A stretch of DNA of 64,000 nt, from NCBI RefSeq assembly GCF_016031625.1, contig NZ_JACCHP010000002.1, positions 372,001 to 436,000 on the forward strand, in the 5' to 3' direction. The notes below the pieces were generated by a model. The model had not been told where the DNA came from. It saw nothing but the letters and a program-made list of their open reading frames with translations, and did no database searches. Origin of the DNA: Bradyrhizobium agreste (lineage in GTDB: Bacteria > Pseudomonadota > Alphaproteobacteria > Rhizobiales > Xanthobacteraceae). The translations under genes and the position numbers were made by a program. The number at the start of each line of letters is the position of its first letter. Position 1 is the first letter of the stretch. Shown here one piece after another: positions 27,096-37,027 of the stretch.

Positions 27096-28235
27096 ATGAA
27101 CGTGCATGCTGCCGGAGACATCAGATTCACCGGCCTCACCCATCCGAACGGCGCCCGGCTGCGTCTCAACGATCAGGACTTCGTGGCGATCGATCGCGAC
27201 AGGAATGCAAAGTTCGAGGCGACCTACCGGCCGCAGGCGCTCTACAACCGCGCCAATGAAGGATTTCACGCCAACAACGAGACCTTCCTGCTGCACGAGG
27301 TCGCGACCAATCTGCCGATCTACCGGCCCGACACCGGCCCCACCGATTTCCATCTGCATCTGCCGCCCGGCGGCTTTCAGCTCGTGCTGGTCACCTCGGG
27401 CGCGTTCACCTTCGACTATGATGGCCGCTGGTACAATGTCGGCCCGGGCGCGGTGATGCTGCAAAGCGCGATCGTGCATCGCCAGCTGTTCTACACCTGG
27501 TCGGGCTTGCCCACCGAAGAGAATTTGAAGACACCGCAGACGGTGGTGCCCGATCCGATCTCGATGGGCTATTCCGGCAAATTCCTCGAAGCCTTCATCA
27601 CCGATCCCACCACCTTTCCGAATCCGACCATTGTCGGTCCGGATCAAATCAATGAGGACGAAACGCCGCGCGTGGCCTGGAGCCATCCGCTGCATGACCG
27701 CCCGGCCGATGCCGGCTTCTGGCTTCAGGATCCCCTGGCGCTCGACGCGCTGTTCAAGCTGCTCACCGATGGTTCTGTCAGATCGGCGATGCCGGTTTAC
27801 GTGCGCGACATCGGCATCGAGATTCCGAGCGGGCATCTCGTCACGGGCCACATCATCGCGACCGACCCACGCGGCCACGCACTCTTGCCGAAGAGCACGT
27901 CTGCCGCGGCGGACGCGACCTGTTTTGGAAAGGGCGAGGTCGTGATCTATCGCGTCATTCGCGGCACGGCCGAGTTCAAGAAAAAGTCCGGCGAGAGCTT
28001 TGAACTCTCTGCCGGCGACGTGGTGACGGCGGGCAAGGATTCCATCAGCCTCATCGGCGTCGGCGAAAACACCCAGGTCCTCCGCCTCGGCCTGCTCAAG
28101 GGCATGAACGAGCTGCGCAGCTGGACGGCGACACAGCGGGACGAGATCGACGGCCTCGCCGGCCAGATCATCACGCACAAGGACATTCGTCCCCTGCGCA
28201 CCGAAGGCAAGCCGGTCGGATATTTGTACGGCTGA
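27096..28235 (+). CDS. Cupin-like (two-domain) protein, unknown function
   Basis: A 379-residue cytosolic protein with two beta-rich halves. The N-terminal half has FHLHLPPGGFQLVLVTSGAF and the C-terminal half ends with a cupin-like RGTAEFKKKSGESFELSAGDV, typical of gene-cluster homogentisate- or gentisate-like cupin barrels but without clear metal-binding HxH/E sets in both. No catalytic assignment is possible. GGAGA lies before ATG 27096. It is convergent with gor. Confidence 0.6.
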   Translation: MNVHAAGDIRFTGLTHPNGARLRLNDQDFVAIDRDRNAKFEATYRPQALYNRANEGFHANNETFLLHEVATNLPIYRPDTGPTDFHLHLPPGGFQLVLVTSGAFTFDYDGRWYNVGPGAVMLQSAIVHRQLFYTWSGLPTEENLKTPQTVVPDPISMGYSGKFLEAFITDPTTFPNPTIVGPDQINEDETPRVAWSHPLHDRPADAGFWLQDPLALDALFKLLTDGSVRSAMPVYVRDIGIEIPSGHLVTGHIIATDPRGHALLPKSTSAAADATCFGKGEVVIYRVIRGTAEFKKKSGESFELSAGDVVTAGKDSISLIGVGENTQVLRLGLLKGMNELRSWTATQRDEIDGLAGQIITHKDIRPLRTEGKPVGYLYG

Positions 28236-28273
28236 GGCGAGCTGCGTTTTGGCAAGTCAGTATTGACCGGCTC

Positions 28274-28300
28274 TTCACCTCTCCCGTAGGGAGAGGTGAA
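28274..28300. terminator. Hairpin between convergent cupin and gor genes
   Basis: TTCACCTCTCCC (28274-28285) and GGGAGAGGTGAA (28289-28300) form a 12-bp stem with a 3-base loop. It lies between two stops (28235 and 28309), fitting a bidirectional terminator, although no T-run follows. The stem matches the one at 23539-23565. Confidence 0.55.
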
Positions 28301-28308
28301 CTGAGCCC

Positions 28309-29697
28309 CTACTCTGCCGCCTGCCGTACGTGCCGAGCGGTCGGCGTGCGCATGGTGACGAGCTCTTCGGCCGCGGTCGGATGCAGCGCGATGGTCGCGT
28401 CGAAATCGGCCTTGGTCGCCTTCATCTTCACCGCGATTGCGACGGCTTGCGTGATCTCGGCGGCGGCATCGCCGACGATGTGGCAGCCGAGCACGCGGTC
28501 GGTCGCGCCGTCGACCACGAGCTTCATCAGCACGCGGGTGTCGCGGCCGGACATGGTCGCCTTGATGGGCCGGAACGTCGTCTTGTAGATGTCGACGTGG
28601 CTGAATTGCGCGCGCGCCTCGGTTTCCGTCAGGCCAACCGTGCCGACCTCAGGCTGCGAGAACACCGCCGTCGGTATGTTGGCGTGATCGACCTGCACCT
28701 CGCGCTTGCCGAACACCGTGTCGGCGAAGGCATGGCCCTCGCGGATCGCAACCGGCGTCAGGTTGAAGCGGTGGGTGACGTCGCCGATGGCGTAGATGCT
28801 GTCGACCGAGCTCCTGGAGAAATGGTCGACCGCGATGCCGCCGTTCTTCGGGTTGATGGCGACGCCGGCATTCTCCAGGCCGAGATTGGCGAGGTTCGGA
28901 TGGCGGCCGATCGCGAACATCACCTGGTCGGAGGCGAGGCTCGAGCCGTTCGACAAATGCGTGGTGAAGTCCTCGCCGTGGCGGTCGACCTTGGTCACGG
29001 TGCAACCGGTGAGGATGGTGATGCCCTGCTTCTCCATCTCGGCGCGGACGTGGGTCCGGACATCCTCGTCGAAGCCGCGCAGAATGTTGTCGCCGCGATA
29101 GATCACCGTGACGTCGGAGCCGAAGCCGGCGAAGATGCCGGCGAATTCAAGCGCGATATAGCCGCCGCCCTGGATCACGATCCGCTTCGGCAGCTTCTTC
29201 AGATGAAACGCCTCGTTGGAGGAGATCACGTGCTCGATGCCGGGGATCGCCGCGCCATGGTTGGGCGCGCCGCCGGTGGCGATCAGGATGTACTTCGCCG
29301 TGATCTTCTTGTCGTTCTCGAGCAGACGGACGGTATGCTTGTCCTCGATCACCGCGCGGCTCTTGACGATCTGCGCGCCGGATTTCTCGACGTTGGTGGT
29401 GTAGGCCGCCTCCAGCCGCGCGATCTCCTTGTCCTTGTTGGCGATCAGCGTCGGCCAGTCGAAGCTTGCGGGTGGAACAGTCCAGCCGAAGCCGGCGGCG
29501 TCCTCGAGCTCCTGACGGACATGCGAGCCGATCACGAACAGCTTCTTCGGCACGCAGCCGCGGATCACGCAGGTGCCGCCCATGCGGTACTCTTCCGCGA
29601 TCATGACGCGGGCACCGTAGCCGGCCGCGATGCGGGCGGCACGCACGCCGCCCGAGCCGCCACCGATGACAAAGAGGTCGACGTCGAAATCAGCCAT
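28309..29697 (-). CDS. gor: Glutathione-disulfide reductase
   Basis: Reduces oxidised glutathione with NADPH. The 462-residue flavoprotein has the FAD motif GGGSGGVRAARIA at the N-terminus, the redox pair Cys in GTCVIRGCVPKK near residue 43, the NADPH-binding fold near residues 168-200 (GGGYIALEFAG), and HPTAAEE near the end, where the His-Glu pair acts as proton donor. GGAG precedes the ATG. It lies 47 bases after the DUF2059 gene, likely the third gene of the rpiA unit. Confidence 0.95.
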   Translation of the reverse strand: MADFDVDLFVIGGGSGGVRAARIAAGYGARVMIAEEYRMGGTCVIRGCVPKKLFVIGSHVRQELEDAAGFGWTVPPASFDWPTLIANKDKEIARLEAAYTTNVEKSGAQIVKSRAVIEDKHTVRLLENDKKITAKYILIATGGAPNHGAAIPGIEHVISSNEAFHLKKLPKRIVIQGGGYIALEFAGIFAGFGSDVTVIYRGDNILRGFDEDVRTHVRAEMEKQGITILTGCTVTKVDRHGEDFTTHLSNGSSLASDQVMFAIGRHPNLANLGLENAGVAINPKNGGIAVDHFSRSSVDSIYAIGDVTHRFNLTPVAIREGHAFADTVFGKREVQVDHANIPTAVFSQPEVGTVGLTETEARAQFSHVDIYKTTFRPIKATMSGRDTRVLMKLVVDGATDRVLGCHIVGDAAAEITQAVAIAVKMKATKADFDATIALHPTAAEELVTMRTPTARHVRQAAE

Positions 29698-29744
29698 TGT
29701 CCACTCCGACCCCTTTTCAGGAACGCCCTTTCAAATAGGTGCGC

Positions 29745-30287
29745 TCAGATCTCCTTGCCACGCTTGCGCATCTCGGCGCGGAAGGCGCCCATCACGGTTT
29801 CCGAGAAGCTCTGGGCCCAGCTGTTCATGAACGCCATGCTCTGCCCGATCGCGCGCGGCTCGGCCTCGATCAGCTTCTTGCCGAGCGGCGACTTGTAGAA
29901 GGCGACGAGGTCCTTCAGCTCCTGCTCGGTGAACTCGCTGGCATAAATCTGCGCCATGCCTTCGCCGATCTCGTTCTGGCGGCCGTTGAGCTGCTGGGCC
30001 ACGATCGGCGCGACTTCGTTGAGCTCCTTCTGGTAATTGAGGTTCTGCTGGATCAGCGCGCCCTTGGTCTTCTCGACCATGCCCGGCACGGCGCCCGCAT
30101 ACATCCCGGCGGCGTTCTTGATCTGCAGGATCTCCTTGGCCGCCGCGATCGCGGCCGGCGAGGCCTTTGGCTGGGCCGGCGCCGCGGGAGCCTTCTGGCC
30201 CGCCTGCTGCGCCACGGCCGGGGCGGCCGAAACGGCCAATCCCGCAGCGAGAGCCGCAGCCGGCAAGAATTTCAACATGGTCTTCAT
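29745..30287 (-). CDS. Exported DUF2059 protein
   Basis: A 180-residue protein with a signal peptide (residues 1-26, cleavage near AVAQQ), an Ala/Pro-rich linker and a DUF2059 helical domain with [20 protein letters not shown], the family core. The domain has no known activity. Its ATG overlaps the rpiA stop by 4 bases, and gor follows. The grouping of rpiA, DUF2059 and gor recurs in related rhizobia as far as I recall, pointing to a redox or envelope role. Confidence 0.85.
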   Translation of the reverse strand: MKTMLKFLPAAALAAGLAVSAAPAVAQQAGQKAPAAPAQPKASPAAIAAAKEILQIKNAAGMYAGAVPGMVEKTKGALIQQNLNYQKELNEVAPIVAQQLNGRQNEIGEGMAQIYASEFTEQELKDLVAFYKSPLGKKLIEAEPRAIGQSMAFMNSWAQSFSETVMGAFRAEMRKRGKEI

Positions 30288-31003
30288 TCCTGGTCTCCTT
30301 TCGGCTTGCGCCGTTCAATCACGCGGATTCCGCCGCCGCCCGCCAGAACCGCCGAGCTGGCCAGGCCGATGAACAGCCCGTGCTCGACCACGCCGGGAAT
30401 GGCGCTCAACGCCTTGGCGAGACCGGGGGGATCGGTAATGCGTCCGAGCTGGGCATCGACGATCCAGTGGCCGCCATCGGTGACGAAAACGTGGCCGTCC
30501 TTGGCCTTGCGGACCGCCATTTGCCCGGAAACGCCGCATTCGGCAAATGCCTTTTCGATCGCGCGGCGCGTCGCACCGAGTCCGAACGGGATGACCTCGA
30601 CCGGCAGCGGAAACTTGCCGAGCGTCGACACCCATTTGCTGTCGTCGGCAATCACGATCATGCGATCCGAAGCGGCCGCCACGATCTTCTCGCGCAACAG
30701 CGCTCCGCCGCCGCCCTTGATCAGATTGAGCTCGGGATCGATCTCGTCGGCGCCGTCGATCGTGAGGTCGAGATGGTCGATCTCATCCAGCGTCGTCAGC
30801 TTCACGCCGCAGCGTTCCGCATCGGCCCGCGTCGCCTCGGAGGTCGGCACGCCGATGACCTTGAGCCCGGCGGCGACGCGCTCGCCGAGCAGCTCGACGA
30901 AATGCTTGGCGGTGGAGCCGGTGCCGAGCCCGAGCTGCATGCCGTCGCGCACCTCCTCCAGCGCACGCGCCGCAGCCTGCCGCTTCAACTGGTCCATGGT
31001 CAC
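30284..31003 (-). CDS. rpiA: Ribose-5-phosphate isomerase A
   Basis: Interconverts ribose 5-phosphate and ribulose 5-phosphate. The 239-residue enzyme has the family parts GLGTGSTA near residue 29, IDGADEID near residue 85 and [16 protein letters not shown] with catalytic Lys and Glu near residue 98. The start is GTG 31003, with AAGGCAGG 8 bases before it; ATG 30997 is the alternative. It heads a minus-strand set with DUF2059 and gor. Confidence 0.95.
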   Translation of the reverse strand: MTMDQLKRQAAARALEEVRDGMQLGLGTGSTAKHFVELLGERVAAGLKVIGVPTSEATRADAERCGVKLTTLDEIDHLDLTIDGADEIDPELNLIKGGGGALLREKIVAAASDRMIVIADDSKWVSTLGKFPLPVEVIPFGLGATRRAIEKAFAECGVSGQMAVRKAKDGHVFVTDGGHWIVDAQLGRITDPPGLAKALSAIPGVVEHGLFIGLASSAVLAGGGGIRVIERRKPKGDQE

Positions 31004-31184
31004 GTGTGCGCCTGCCTTGTGAAGTCTCGAACATGCGGCCGATTCCGGCCGCTTTCGGGCGCCTATGTAGCCTCGTTTTTCCCAGGAGAACAGGGCCTGG
31101 AACAGGGTCTGGGAACAGGCCTATAAGGTGATCTTATGGGCCCGCCCCTTGCGCGGATAGGACCAGGCCGGTAGCGCTTGGATC

Positions 31185-31871
31185 ATGACCTCCTTCAAGA
31201 AGTCCCCTCACACCATCGTCTTCGATCTCGACGGCACGCTGGTGGATACCGCGCCCGACCTGATCACCGCCCTGAATTACGTGCTCGACCGCGAAGGCCT
31301 GCCGCCGGTGCCGATGGCCTCGGCCCGCAACATGATCGGCGCCGGCGCCCGCAAGCTGATTGAGCGAGGCCTGGAAGCAGAGGGCCGCACGGTCACGCCT
31401 GCGGACATGGACCGGATGACCGCGGATTTCATCGCGTACTACGCCGACCATATCGCGGTTGAATCCCGCCCCTTCGAGGGGCTCGAGGCCGCGCTCGACC
31501 AGTTTTCGGCAGAAGGCCACCGGCTCGCGGTCTGCACCAACAAGCTGGAATGGCTGTCGAAGCGCCTCTTGGACCAGCTCGACCTCAGCCGCCGCTTCGC
31601 GGCGATCTGCGGCGCGGACACGTTTGGCGTCCAGAAGCCCGATCCGACCATTTTTCGCGAGACCGTGGCTCGGGCCGGCGGCGATGTGAAGGCCAGCATC
31701 ATGGTCGGCGACGCTGGAACCGACGTCGGCGTGGCCCGGCGGGCCGGCGTGCCCGTGATCGGGGTCAGCTTCGGCTACACCGACGTGCCGATCGCCGAGC
31801 TGAAGCCGGACCGGCTGATCCACCACATGCGCGACCTGCCGGCGGCCGCGATCAGCCTGATGACGGCTTAA
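31185..31871 (+). CDS. gph: Phosphoglycolate phosphatase-like HAD hydrolase
   Basis: A 228-residue HAD-superfamily phosphatase. Motif I DLDGTLVDTAPDL (nucleophile Asp15), motif II near CTNKLE, motif III Lys in FGVQKPDPTIF, and motif IV MVGDAGTDVGVAR are all present. The cap domain is of the C1 type. Phosphoglycolate from DNA repair or photorespiration-like metabolism is the usual substrate in this group, though HAD specificity is hard to tell. It is divergent from rpiA. Confidence 0.85.
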   Translation: MTSFKKSPHTIVFDLDGTLVDTAPDLITALNYVLDREGLPPVPMASARNMIGAGARKLIERGLEAEGRTVTPADMDRMTADFIAYYADHIAVESRPFEGLEAALDQFSAEGHRLAVCTNKLEWLSKRLLDQLDLSRRFAAICGADTFGVQKPDPTIFRETVARAGGDVKASIMVGDAGTDVGVARRAGVPVIGVSFGYTDVPIAELKPDRLIHHMRDLPAAAISLMTA

Positions 31872-32126
31872 CTCGATGTAAGATACTGATATATCTATGG
31901 TATCCAGAATACCCCTGCATTACCACAGCCAAGAGGCCGAAGCCGGTCGCGCCGGCGGCCGTTGCTGCACCCGCACCAAGCCCACCCTTCTCTGAATCGA
32001 ATGCAGGCCGGCGCTGAGTTGCGTATACCACCCGATTGTCCTAGCCGCGTCCGATGCTTAGATTGCTAGGGCCGCACCGCTGAAGCAAAGGTGCGCCCGC
32101 CGCCGTAAGGGACAAGGCATTTGCTT

Positions 32127-33161
32127 ATGAACGGACTTCCTGCGAGCCCCCGCGCCGCGCTGTCGAGCGCGATGACCGATCCGTTCGGGCGGACCATCAC
32201 CTACTTGCGCGTCTCCGTCACCGACCGCTGCGACCTGCGCTGCTTCTACTGCATGTCGGAAGACATGACGTTCCTGCCCAAGGCGGACCTGCTGACGCTG
32301 GAGGAGCTCGATCGGCTCTGTACGGCCTTCATCGCCAAGGGCGTGAAGAAGCTGCGCCTCACCGGCGGCGAGCCTTTGGTCCGCCGCAACGTGATGTCGC
32401 TGGTGCGCTCGTTGTCGCGGCATCTGTCCAGCGGCGCGTTGAGCGAGCTGACGCTGACCACCAACGGCACCCAGCTTGCCAAGCACGCGCGGGAGCTCGC
32501 CGATTGTGGCGTCCGCCGCATCAACGTCTCGCTCGACACGCTTGATCCCAGGAAGTTTCGCGAGATCACCCGCTGGGGCGAGATCGACAAGGTGCTGGAA
32601 GGCATCGAGGCCGCGCGCGCCGCAGGGCTTGCCGTCAAGATCAACGCCGTCGCACTGAAGAACCTCAACGAGGACGAGCTGCCTTCGCTGATGCGCTGGG
32701 CCCACGGCAAGGGCATGGGCCTGACGCTGATCGAGGTGATGCCGATGGGCGAGATCGGATCGGGCCGCATTGATCAATATCTGCCGCTGTCGCTGGTGCG
32801 CGCCCGCCTCGCCCAGCAGTTCACGCTGACGGATCTGGCCGAGAGCACCGGCGGTCCGGCCCGCTATGTCAGCGTCGCCGAGACCGGCGGCAAGCTCGGC
32901 TTCATCACGCCGATGACCCATAATTTCTGCGAATCCTGCAACCGGGTGCGCATCACCTGCACGGGAACGCTGCACACCTGCCTCGGCCACGAGGATGCTT
33001 CGGATCTGCGCAAACCTCTGCGTGCATCTGACGACGACATGCTGCTTGCGGATGCGATCGACCGCGCCATCGGGCTGAAGCCCAAGGGCCACGATTTCAT
33101 CATCGACCGCCGCCACGACCGTCCCAGCGTCTCCAGGCACATGAGCGTCACCGGCGGCTGA
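32127..33161 (+). CDS. moaA: GTP 3',8-cyclase
   Basis: Starts molybdenum cofactor synthesis by converting GTP to the cyclic precursor. The 344-residue radical SAM enzyme has the first iron-sulfur site CDLRCFYC near residue 32, the LTGGEP SAM motif near residue 74, the second cluster site with Cys in [12 protein letters not shown] near residue 265 and a later Cys, and the C-terminal Gly-Gly of VTGG that inserts into the active site. ATG 32127 is chosen; TTG 32121 is two codons earlier. No Moco riboswitch-like structure was recognised in the 255 bases upstream. Confidence 0.96.
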   Translation: MNGLPASPRAALSSAMTDPFGRTITYLRVSVTDRCDLRCFYCMSEDMTFLPKADLLTLEELDRLCTAFIAKGVKKLRLTGGEPLVRRNVMSLVRSLSRHLSSGALSELTLTTNGTQLAKHARELADCGVRRINVSLDTLDPRKFREITRWGEIDKVLEGIEAARAAGLAVKINAVALKNLNEDELPSLMRWAHGKGMGLTLIEVMPMGEIGSGRIDQYLPLSLVRARLAQQFTLTDLAESTGGPARYVSVAETGGKLGFITPMTHNFCESCNRVRITCTGTLHTCLGHEDASDLRKPLRASDDDMLLADAIDRAIGLKPKGHDFIIDRRHDRPSVSRHMSVTGG

Positions 33162-33471
33162 CGGCGCGCCCCGCGCTCGCCGACCTAAGCTTTTGCGATC
33201 TTAAGCTTTTGACGGCGCGTCAATTTGTCCATTTTCCGATTGACGGCACGCCAAGCCGCTGGTTTGGTGCGACCGCCTTTGCTTGCCCGGCAACATAAGC
33301 CGGCCCGCCCCGTTGGCGGTCGCGGTCAAGACGGCAAGGCGCGAGGGGAGGACTGACGCTGCAATCGCTTAGGAATACGATCCGTGCGCTCGTATGCTTT
33401 TCGCACGCGAGCCGAGCGATGCTTGTTGAAGCCTTCCGTGAAGTATTAGGCCGCGACGGAGAGAGAGTAAG
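33162..33471. other. Intergenic region before dctQM, 310 bp
   Basis: No gene found. The 20-base stretch at 33225-33244 is repeated, with 2 differences, at 39779-39798 before the truncated dctM remnant, so it likely contains regulatory or conserved leader sequence. A purine-rich ribosome site GGAGAGAGAG precedes dctQ. Confidence 0.5.
33225..33244 (+). promoter_or_regulatory. Conserved 20-mer upstream of dctQM
   Basis: TTGTCCATTTTCCGATTGAC. It matches 18 of 20 positions at 39779-39798, upstream of the dctM remnant. The TTGAC end could be a -35 core, or the stretch could be a regulator site. Confidence 0.4.
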
Positions 33472-34011
33472 ATGCGTCCATTGCTGGCGCTGAGTAACGC
33501 CATCGACGCCCTCAACGAAAAGATTGGGTACGTCTGTAACCTGCTCGTGCTCCTGGCCTGCCTGGTCAGCGCGGCCAACGCCATGATCCGCTACGCCTTC
33601 AACGACTCTTCGAACGGCTGGCTGGAGCTGCAATGGTACATGTTCGCAATTCTCGTGATGTTTGGTTCGGCCTACACCTTCAAGCGCAATGAGCATGTGC
33701 GGGTCGAGATCTTCTATCTGACCCTGTCCGAGCGTGGCCAGCTCTGGCTCGACATGATCGGCACCCTGTTCTTCCTGATTCCCTCCTGTCTCCTGCTCGC
33801 CTATCTGTCCTGGCCGTTCTTCATGCAGGCCTACAGCGTCGGCGAGATGTCGGCCAACGCCGGCGGTCTCATCCGCTGGCCCATCAAGTTCGTGATCCCC
33901 GCCGGCTTCGTGATGCTGGCGATCCAGGGTGTTTCCGAGGTCATCAAGCGTATCGCGGCTCTCCAGGGCTATGTGACGATCGACGCCAAGTACGAGAGGC
34001 CGACCCAATGA
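33472..34011 (+). CDS. TRAP transporter small permease subunit (DctQ)
   Basis: A 179-residue membrane protein with four helices, the small subunit of a tripartite ATP-independent periplasmic transporter. The family stretch around GWLELQWYMFAILVMFGSAYTF and RNEHVRVEI is clear. It works with the large permease DctM and a periplasmic DctP. The dctM gene starts 4 bases inside its end (ATGA overlap). No dctP gene lies beside it; two candidates are at 54.5-56.9 kb. Confidence 0.9.
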   Translation: MRPLLALSNAIDALNEKIGYVCNLLVLLACLVSAANAMIRYAFNDSSNGWLELQWYMFAILVMFGSAYTFKRNEHVRVEIFYLTLSERGQLWLDMIGTLFFLIPSCLLLAYLSWPFFMQAYSVGEMSANAGGLIRWPIKFVIPAGFVMLAIQGVSEVIKRIAALQGYVTIDAKYERPTQ

Positions 34012-35609
34012 TTACGCTGGAGATGATGCCGCCGTTGATGTTCGGCGGCCTGGTTCTGGCGATGCTGATCGGCTTCCCGGTGGCGTTCACGCTGGCCGCC
34101 GTCGGCCTCTCCTTCGGCTTTCTCGCCATCCACCTCGGCTTCTTCGACCTCAACTTCCTCCAGGCGATTCCCGGCCGCGTGTTCGGCAGCGTGCTCGCCA
34201 ACGAGCTCCTGCTCGCGATCCCGTTCTTCACGTTCATGGGCGCCATATTGGAGAGATGCGGCCTCGCCGAGGACATGCTGGATTCGATGGGCCAGCTGTT
34301 CGGCCCGATCCGCGGCGGCCTCGGCTATTCCGTCATCATCGTCGGCTTCATCCTCGGCGCCATCACCGGCACGGTGGCGGCGCAAGTGATCGCCATGGCG
34401 CTGATCTCGATGCCGGTGATGATCCGTTACGGCTACAACATGCGCTACATCACCGGCGTGCTGGCGGCCTCCGGCACCATCACGCAGCTGGTGCCGCCCT
34501 CGCTGGTGCTGATCGTGCTCGCCGACCAGCTCGGCAAGTCGGTCGGCGACATGTATCTTGGCGCCTGGGGCCCCTCCGTGTTCCAGATCGTTCTGTTCGC
34601 CGGCTACACCTTCGTCCTCGGCCTGATCAAGCCGAGCCATGTGCCGGCGGTGCCGCTGGAGGCGCGCACGCTGACGGGCTGGGCGCTGTGGAAGAAATGT
34701 CTGAAGGGCATCATCCCCTCGGCTGTGCTGATCTTCGTCGTGCTCGGCACCATGATGATGGGTCTCGCAACGCCGACCGAGGCCGGCGCGATGGGCGCCA
34801 TCGGCGCGATCGTGCTCGCCGCGATCCACCACAAGGACTTCTCCTCGACCGACAACAAGATCTTGCTCCTCGGCGTGATCGCGGCCGGCATCGGCACCAT
34901 CGTCGCGATCCTGTATAGCGAGAACCTGATCTTCAAGATCGCCTTCGCTCTGACTTATTTCGCGATCACGTGGATCTGTATCCGGGCCGCACGCATCCCC
35001 GAGCTGCGCGACCTGATCACGCAGGGCTACCAGTCCACCATGCGCCTCACCTGCATGGTCACTTTCATCCTGATTGGGTCGACCTGCTTCTCGGTGGTGT
35101 TTCTCGGCGTCTCCGGTGGCGTCTGGCTGGAGCATCTCCTGACCTCCCTGCCCGGCGGCGTCTGGGGCTTCCTGATCTTCATCAATCTCTTCATCTTCTT
35201 CCTGGCGTTCTTCCTCGACTTCTTCGAGATCGCCTTCATCATCCTGCCGATGATCGCGCCGATCGCGCAGAAGATCCTCGCGCCGGTGGTGGGACCGGAT
35301 GCCGCCCTGATCTGGTTCGGCGTGATGCTCTGCGTCAACATGCAGACCTCATTCCTGCATCCGCCGTTCGGCTTCGCGCTGTTCTACCTGCGCGGCGTCG
35401 CGCCGAAGGAAGTGAAGAGCTCCGATATCTACTGGGGCGCCGTGCCCTGGATCGGCTTGCAAATGATCATGGTGCTGCTGGTGATCATCTTCCCGTCCGT
35501 GGTGACGGGCCTGCTCGACAAGCCGCTAAGCGTCGATCTCGACAAGGTCAAGATCGAGGTGCCGCAGATCGAGCTGCCGCCGCTGGATCTCGGCCCACCG
35601 CAGAAGTAG
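34008..35609 (+). CDS. TRAP transporter large permease subunit (DctM)
   Basis: A 533-residue polytopic protein of the DctM family with about 12 helices, sodium-driven uptake of an organic acid. The DctM core is seen in GFILGAITGTVAAQVIAMALI and LADQLGKSVGDMY, and the long 533-residue form has inserted loops typical of the TakM-like branch for keto acids. The C-terminal 110 residues are closely matched by a remnant at 39847-40173. The ATG overlaps the dctQ stop. The substrate is inferred from the branch, not shown. Confidence 0.9.
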   Translation: MITLEMMPPLMFGGLVLAMLIGFPVAFTLAAVGLSFGFLAIHLGFFDLNFLQAIPGRVFGSVLANELLLAIPFFTFMGAILERCGLAEDMLDSMGQLFGPIRGGLGYSVIIVGFILGAITGTVAAQVIAMALISMPVMIRYGYNMRYITGVLAASGTITQLVPPSLVLIVLADQLGKSVGDMYLGAWGPSVFQIVLFAGYTFVLGLIKPSHVPAVPLEARTLTGWALWKKCLKGIIPSAVLIFVVLGTMMMGLATPTEAGAMGAIGAIVLAAIHHKDFSSTDNKILLLGVIAAGIGTIVAILYSENLIFKIAFALTYFAITWICIRAARIPELRDLITQGYQSTMRLTCMVTFILIGSTCFSVVFLGVSGGVWLEHLLTSLPGGVWGFLIFINLFIFFLAFFLDFFEIAFIILPMIAPIAQKILAPVVGPDAALIWFGVMLCVNMQTSFLHPPFGFALFYLRGVAPKEVKSSDIYWGAVPWIGLQMIMVLLVIIFPSVVTGLLDKPLSVDLDKVKIEVPQIELPPLDLGPPQK

Positions 35610-35726
35610 CGGGAACGACGCTCGCCGTCATGCTCGGCCAAAGCGGCGCATGACGCGCGGCGGCGCGTGACAAGCGCCGGAATCGGAGGCATACCGGGCC
35701 GTCCCCACCCGCATGGATGGCCGCTC

Positions 35727-37016
35727 ATGCCCCGATCGTACCCCGCTTCCACGTTCCTTGGCGCGTTGATCGCCTCACTCTGGCTGGCATGTGCCGCAAC
35801 GCTGGCGCACGCCGAGCCGGTCGCCGACGTCCATGCGCTGGCGCAAAAGGAGCAGCAGCCGCTGCTCGACACGCTGCGCGATCTCGTCAGCATCGAATCC
35901 GGCAGCAAGGACATCGCGGGCCTGAACCAGATCGCCGAGCGTGTCGCCGGTCAGCTCAAGCAGCTCGGCGGCACGGTGGAGATCCTGCAACCCACCGACA
36001 TCTATCGCCTCGACGACACCCCCGAGAAGATCGGCCCCGCCGTCCACGCCGTATTCAAGGGCACCGGGACCAGGAAGATCATGTTGATTGCCCACATGGA
36101 CACGGTGTACCTGAAGGGCATGCTGAAGGACCAGCCGTTCCGCATCGACGGCGACAAGGCCTACGGCCTCGGCATTGCCGACGACAAGCAGGGCGTCGCG
36201 CTCATTCTCCATACCGTGGCCTTGCTGCAGAAGCTGAACTTCAGGGATTACGGCACGCTCACGGTGCTCACGAACGGCGACGAGGAGATCTCCTCGCCCG
36301 GCTGGCGCAGCACCATCACCAGGCTCGCATCGGACCAGGACGTGGTGTTCTCGTTCGAAGGCGGCGGGACCGACGGCACGCTGCGCCTCGCCACCAGCGG
36401 CATCGGCTCGGCCTATCTCAGCGTGCACGGCAAGTCGTCACATGCCGGCGCTCGGCCCGAAGGCGGCGTGAATGCGCTGTACGAGCTCTCGCACCAGGTG
36501 CTGCAGATGAAGGACCTGTCCAAGCCCGAGCAGGGCCTGAAGCTGAACTGGACGGTGTCCAAATCAGGCACCAACCGCAATGTGATTCCTGCCGAGGCCA
36601 CCGCCCAGGCCGACGCACGCGCGCTCAAGGTGTCCGACTTCGACGAGCTGCAGAAGGCGCTGCAGGACAAGATCAAGAATCGCCTGCTGCCCGATTCCAA
36701 GGTCGACCTGAAGTTCGAGGTGCGCCGCCCGCCGCTCGAAGCCAGCGAGGCCTCGCGCCGCGTGGCGGCCCATGGCAAGACGATCTATGGAGAGATCGGA
36801 CTATCCCTCAAGGTCGACGAGAAGGCGACCGGCGGCGGCACCGACGCGGCTTTCGCCGCGCTGCAGTCCAAGGGAGCCGTGGTGGAAGGCATGGGCCTGT
36901 CGGGCTTCGGCGCGCACTCCAACGATGCCGAATATGTGCAGGTCGACAGCATCGTGCCGCGGCTGTATCTGGCGACACGCATGATCATGGACCTCTCCAC
37001 CGGCAAGCTGAAATAG
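35727..37016 (+). CDS. Secreted M20 family metallopeptidase (glutamate carboxypeptidase-like)
   Basis: A 429-residue zinc exopeptidase with a signal peptide (residues 1-30, cleaved near AHAEP). The metal ligands appear in AHMDTVY (His and Asp region near 130) and NGDEEI (Glu pair near 193), and the dimerisation domain lies between about 240 and 340 (LSVHGKSSHAGA). The protein resembles the CPG2-like peptidases that release glutamate or cleave amino acid conjugates in the periplasm. The start ATG 35727 has only a weak ribosome site. It follows dctQM by 118 bases and may feed the transporter with substrate, but that is a guess. Confidence 0.88.
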   Translation: MPRSYPASTFLGALIASLWLACAATLAHAEPVADVHALAQKEQQPLLDTLRDLVSIESGSKDIAGLNQIAERVAGQLKQLGGTVEILQPTDIYRLDDTPEKIGPAVHAVFKGTGTRKIMLIAHMDTVYLKGMLKDQPFRIDGDKAYGLGIADDKQGVALILHTVALLQKLNFRDYGTLTVLTNGDEEISSPGWRSTITRLASDQDVVFSFEGGGTDGTLRLATSGIGSAYLSVHGKSSHAGARPEGGVNALYELSHQVLQMKDLSKPEQGLKLNWTVSKSGTNRNVIPAEATAQADARALKVSDFDELQKALQDKIKNRLLPDSKVDLKFEVRRPPLEASEASRRVAAHGKTIYGEIGLSLKVDEKATGGGTDAAFAALQSKGAVVEGMGLSGFGAHSNDAEYVQVDSIVPRLYLATRMIMDLSTGKLK

Positions 37017-37027
37017 CGGCGCTTCTT

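Noticed and set aside
31872..32126. Molybdenum cofactor riboswitch before moaA
   Set aside because: No conserved core or matching stems were recognised.
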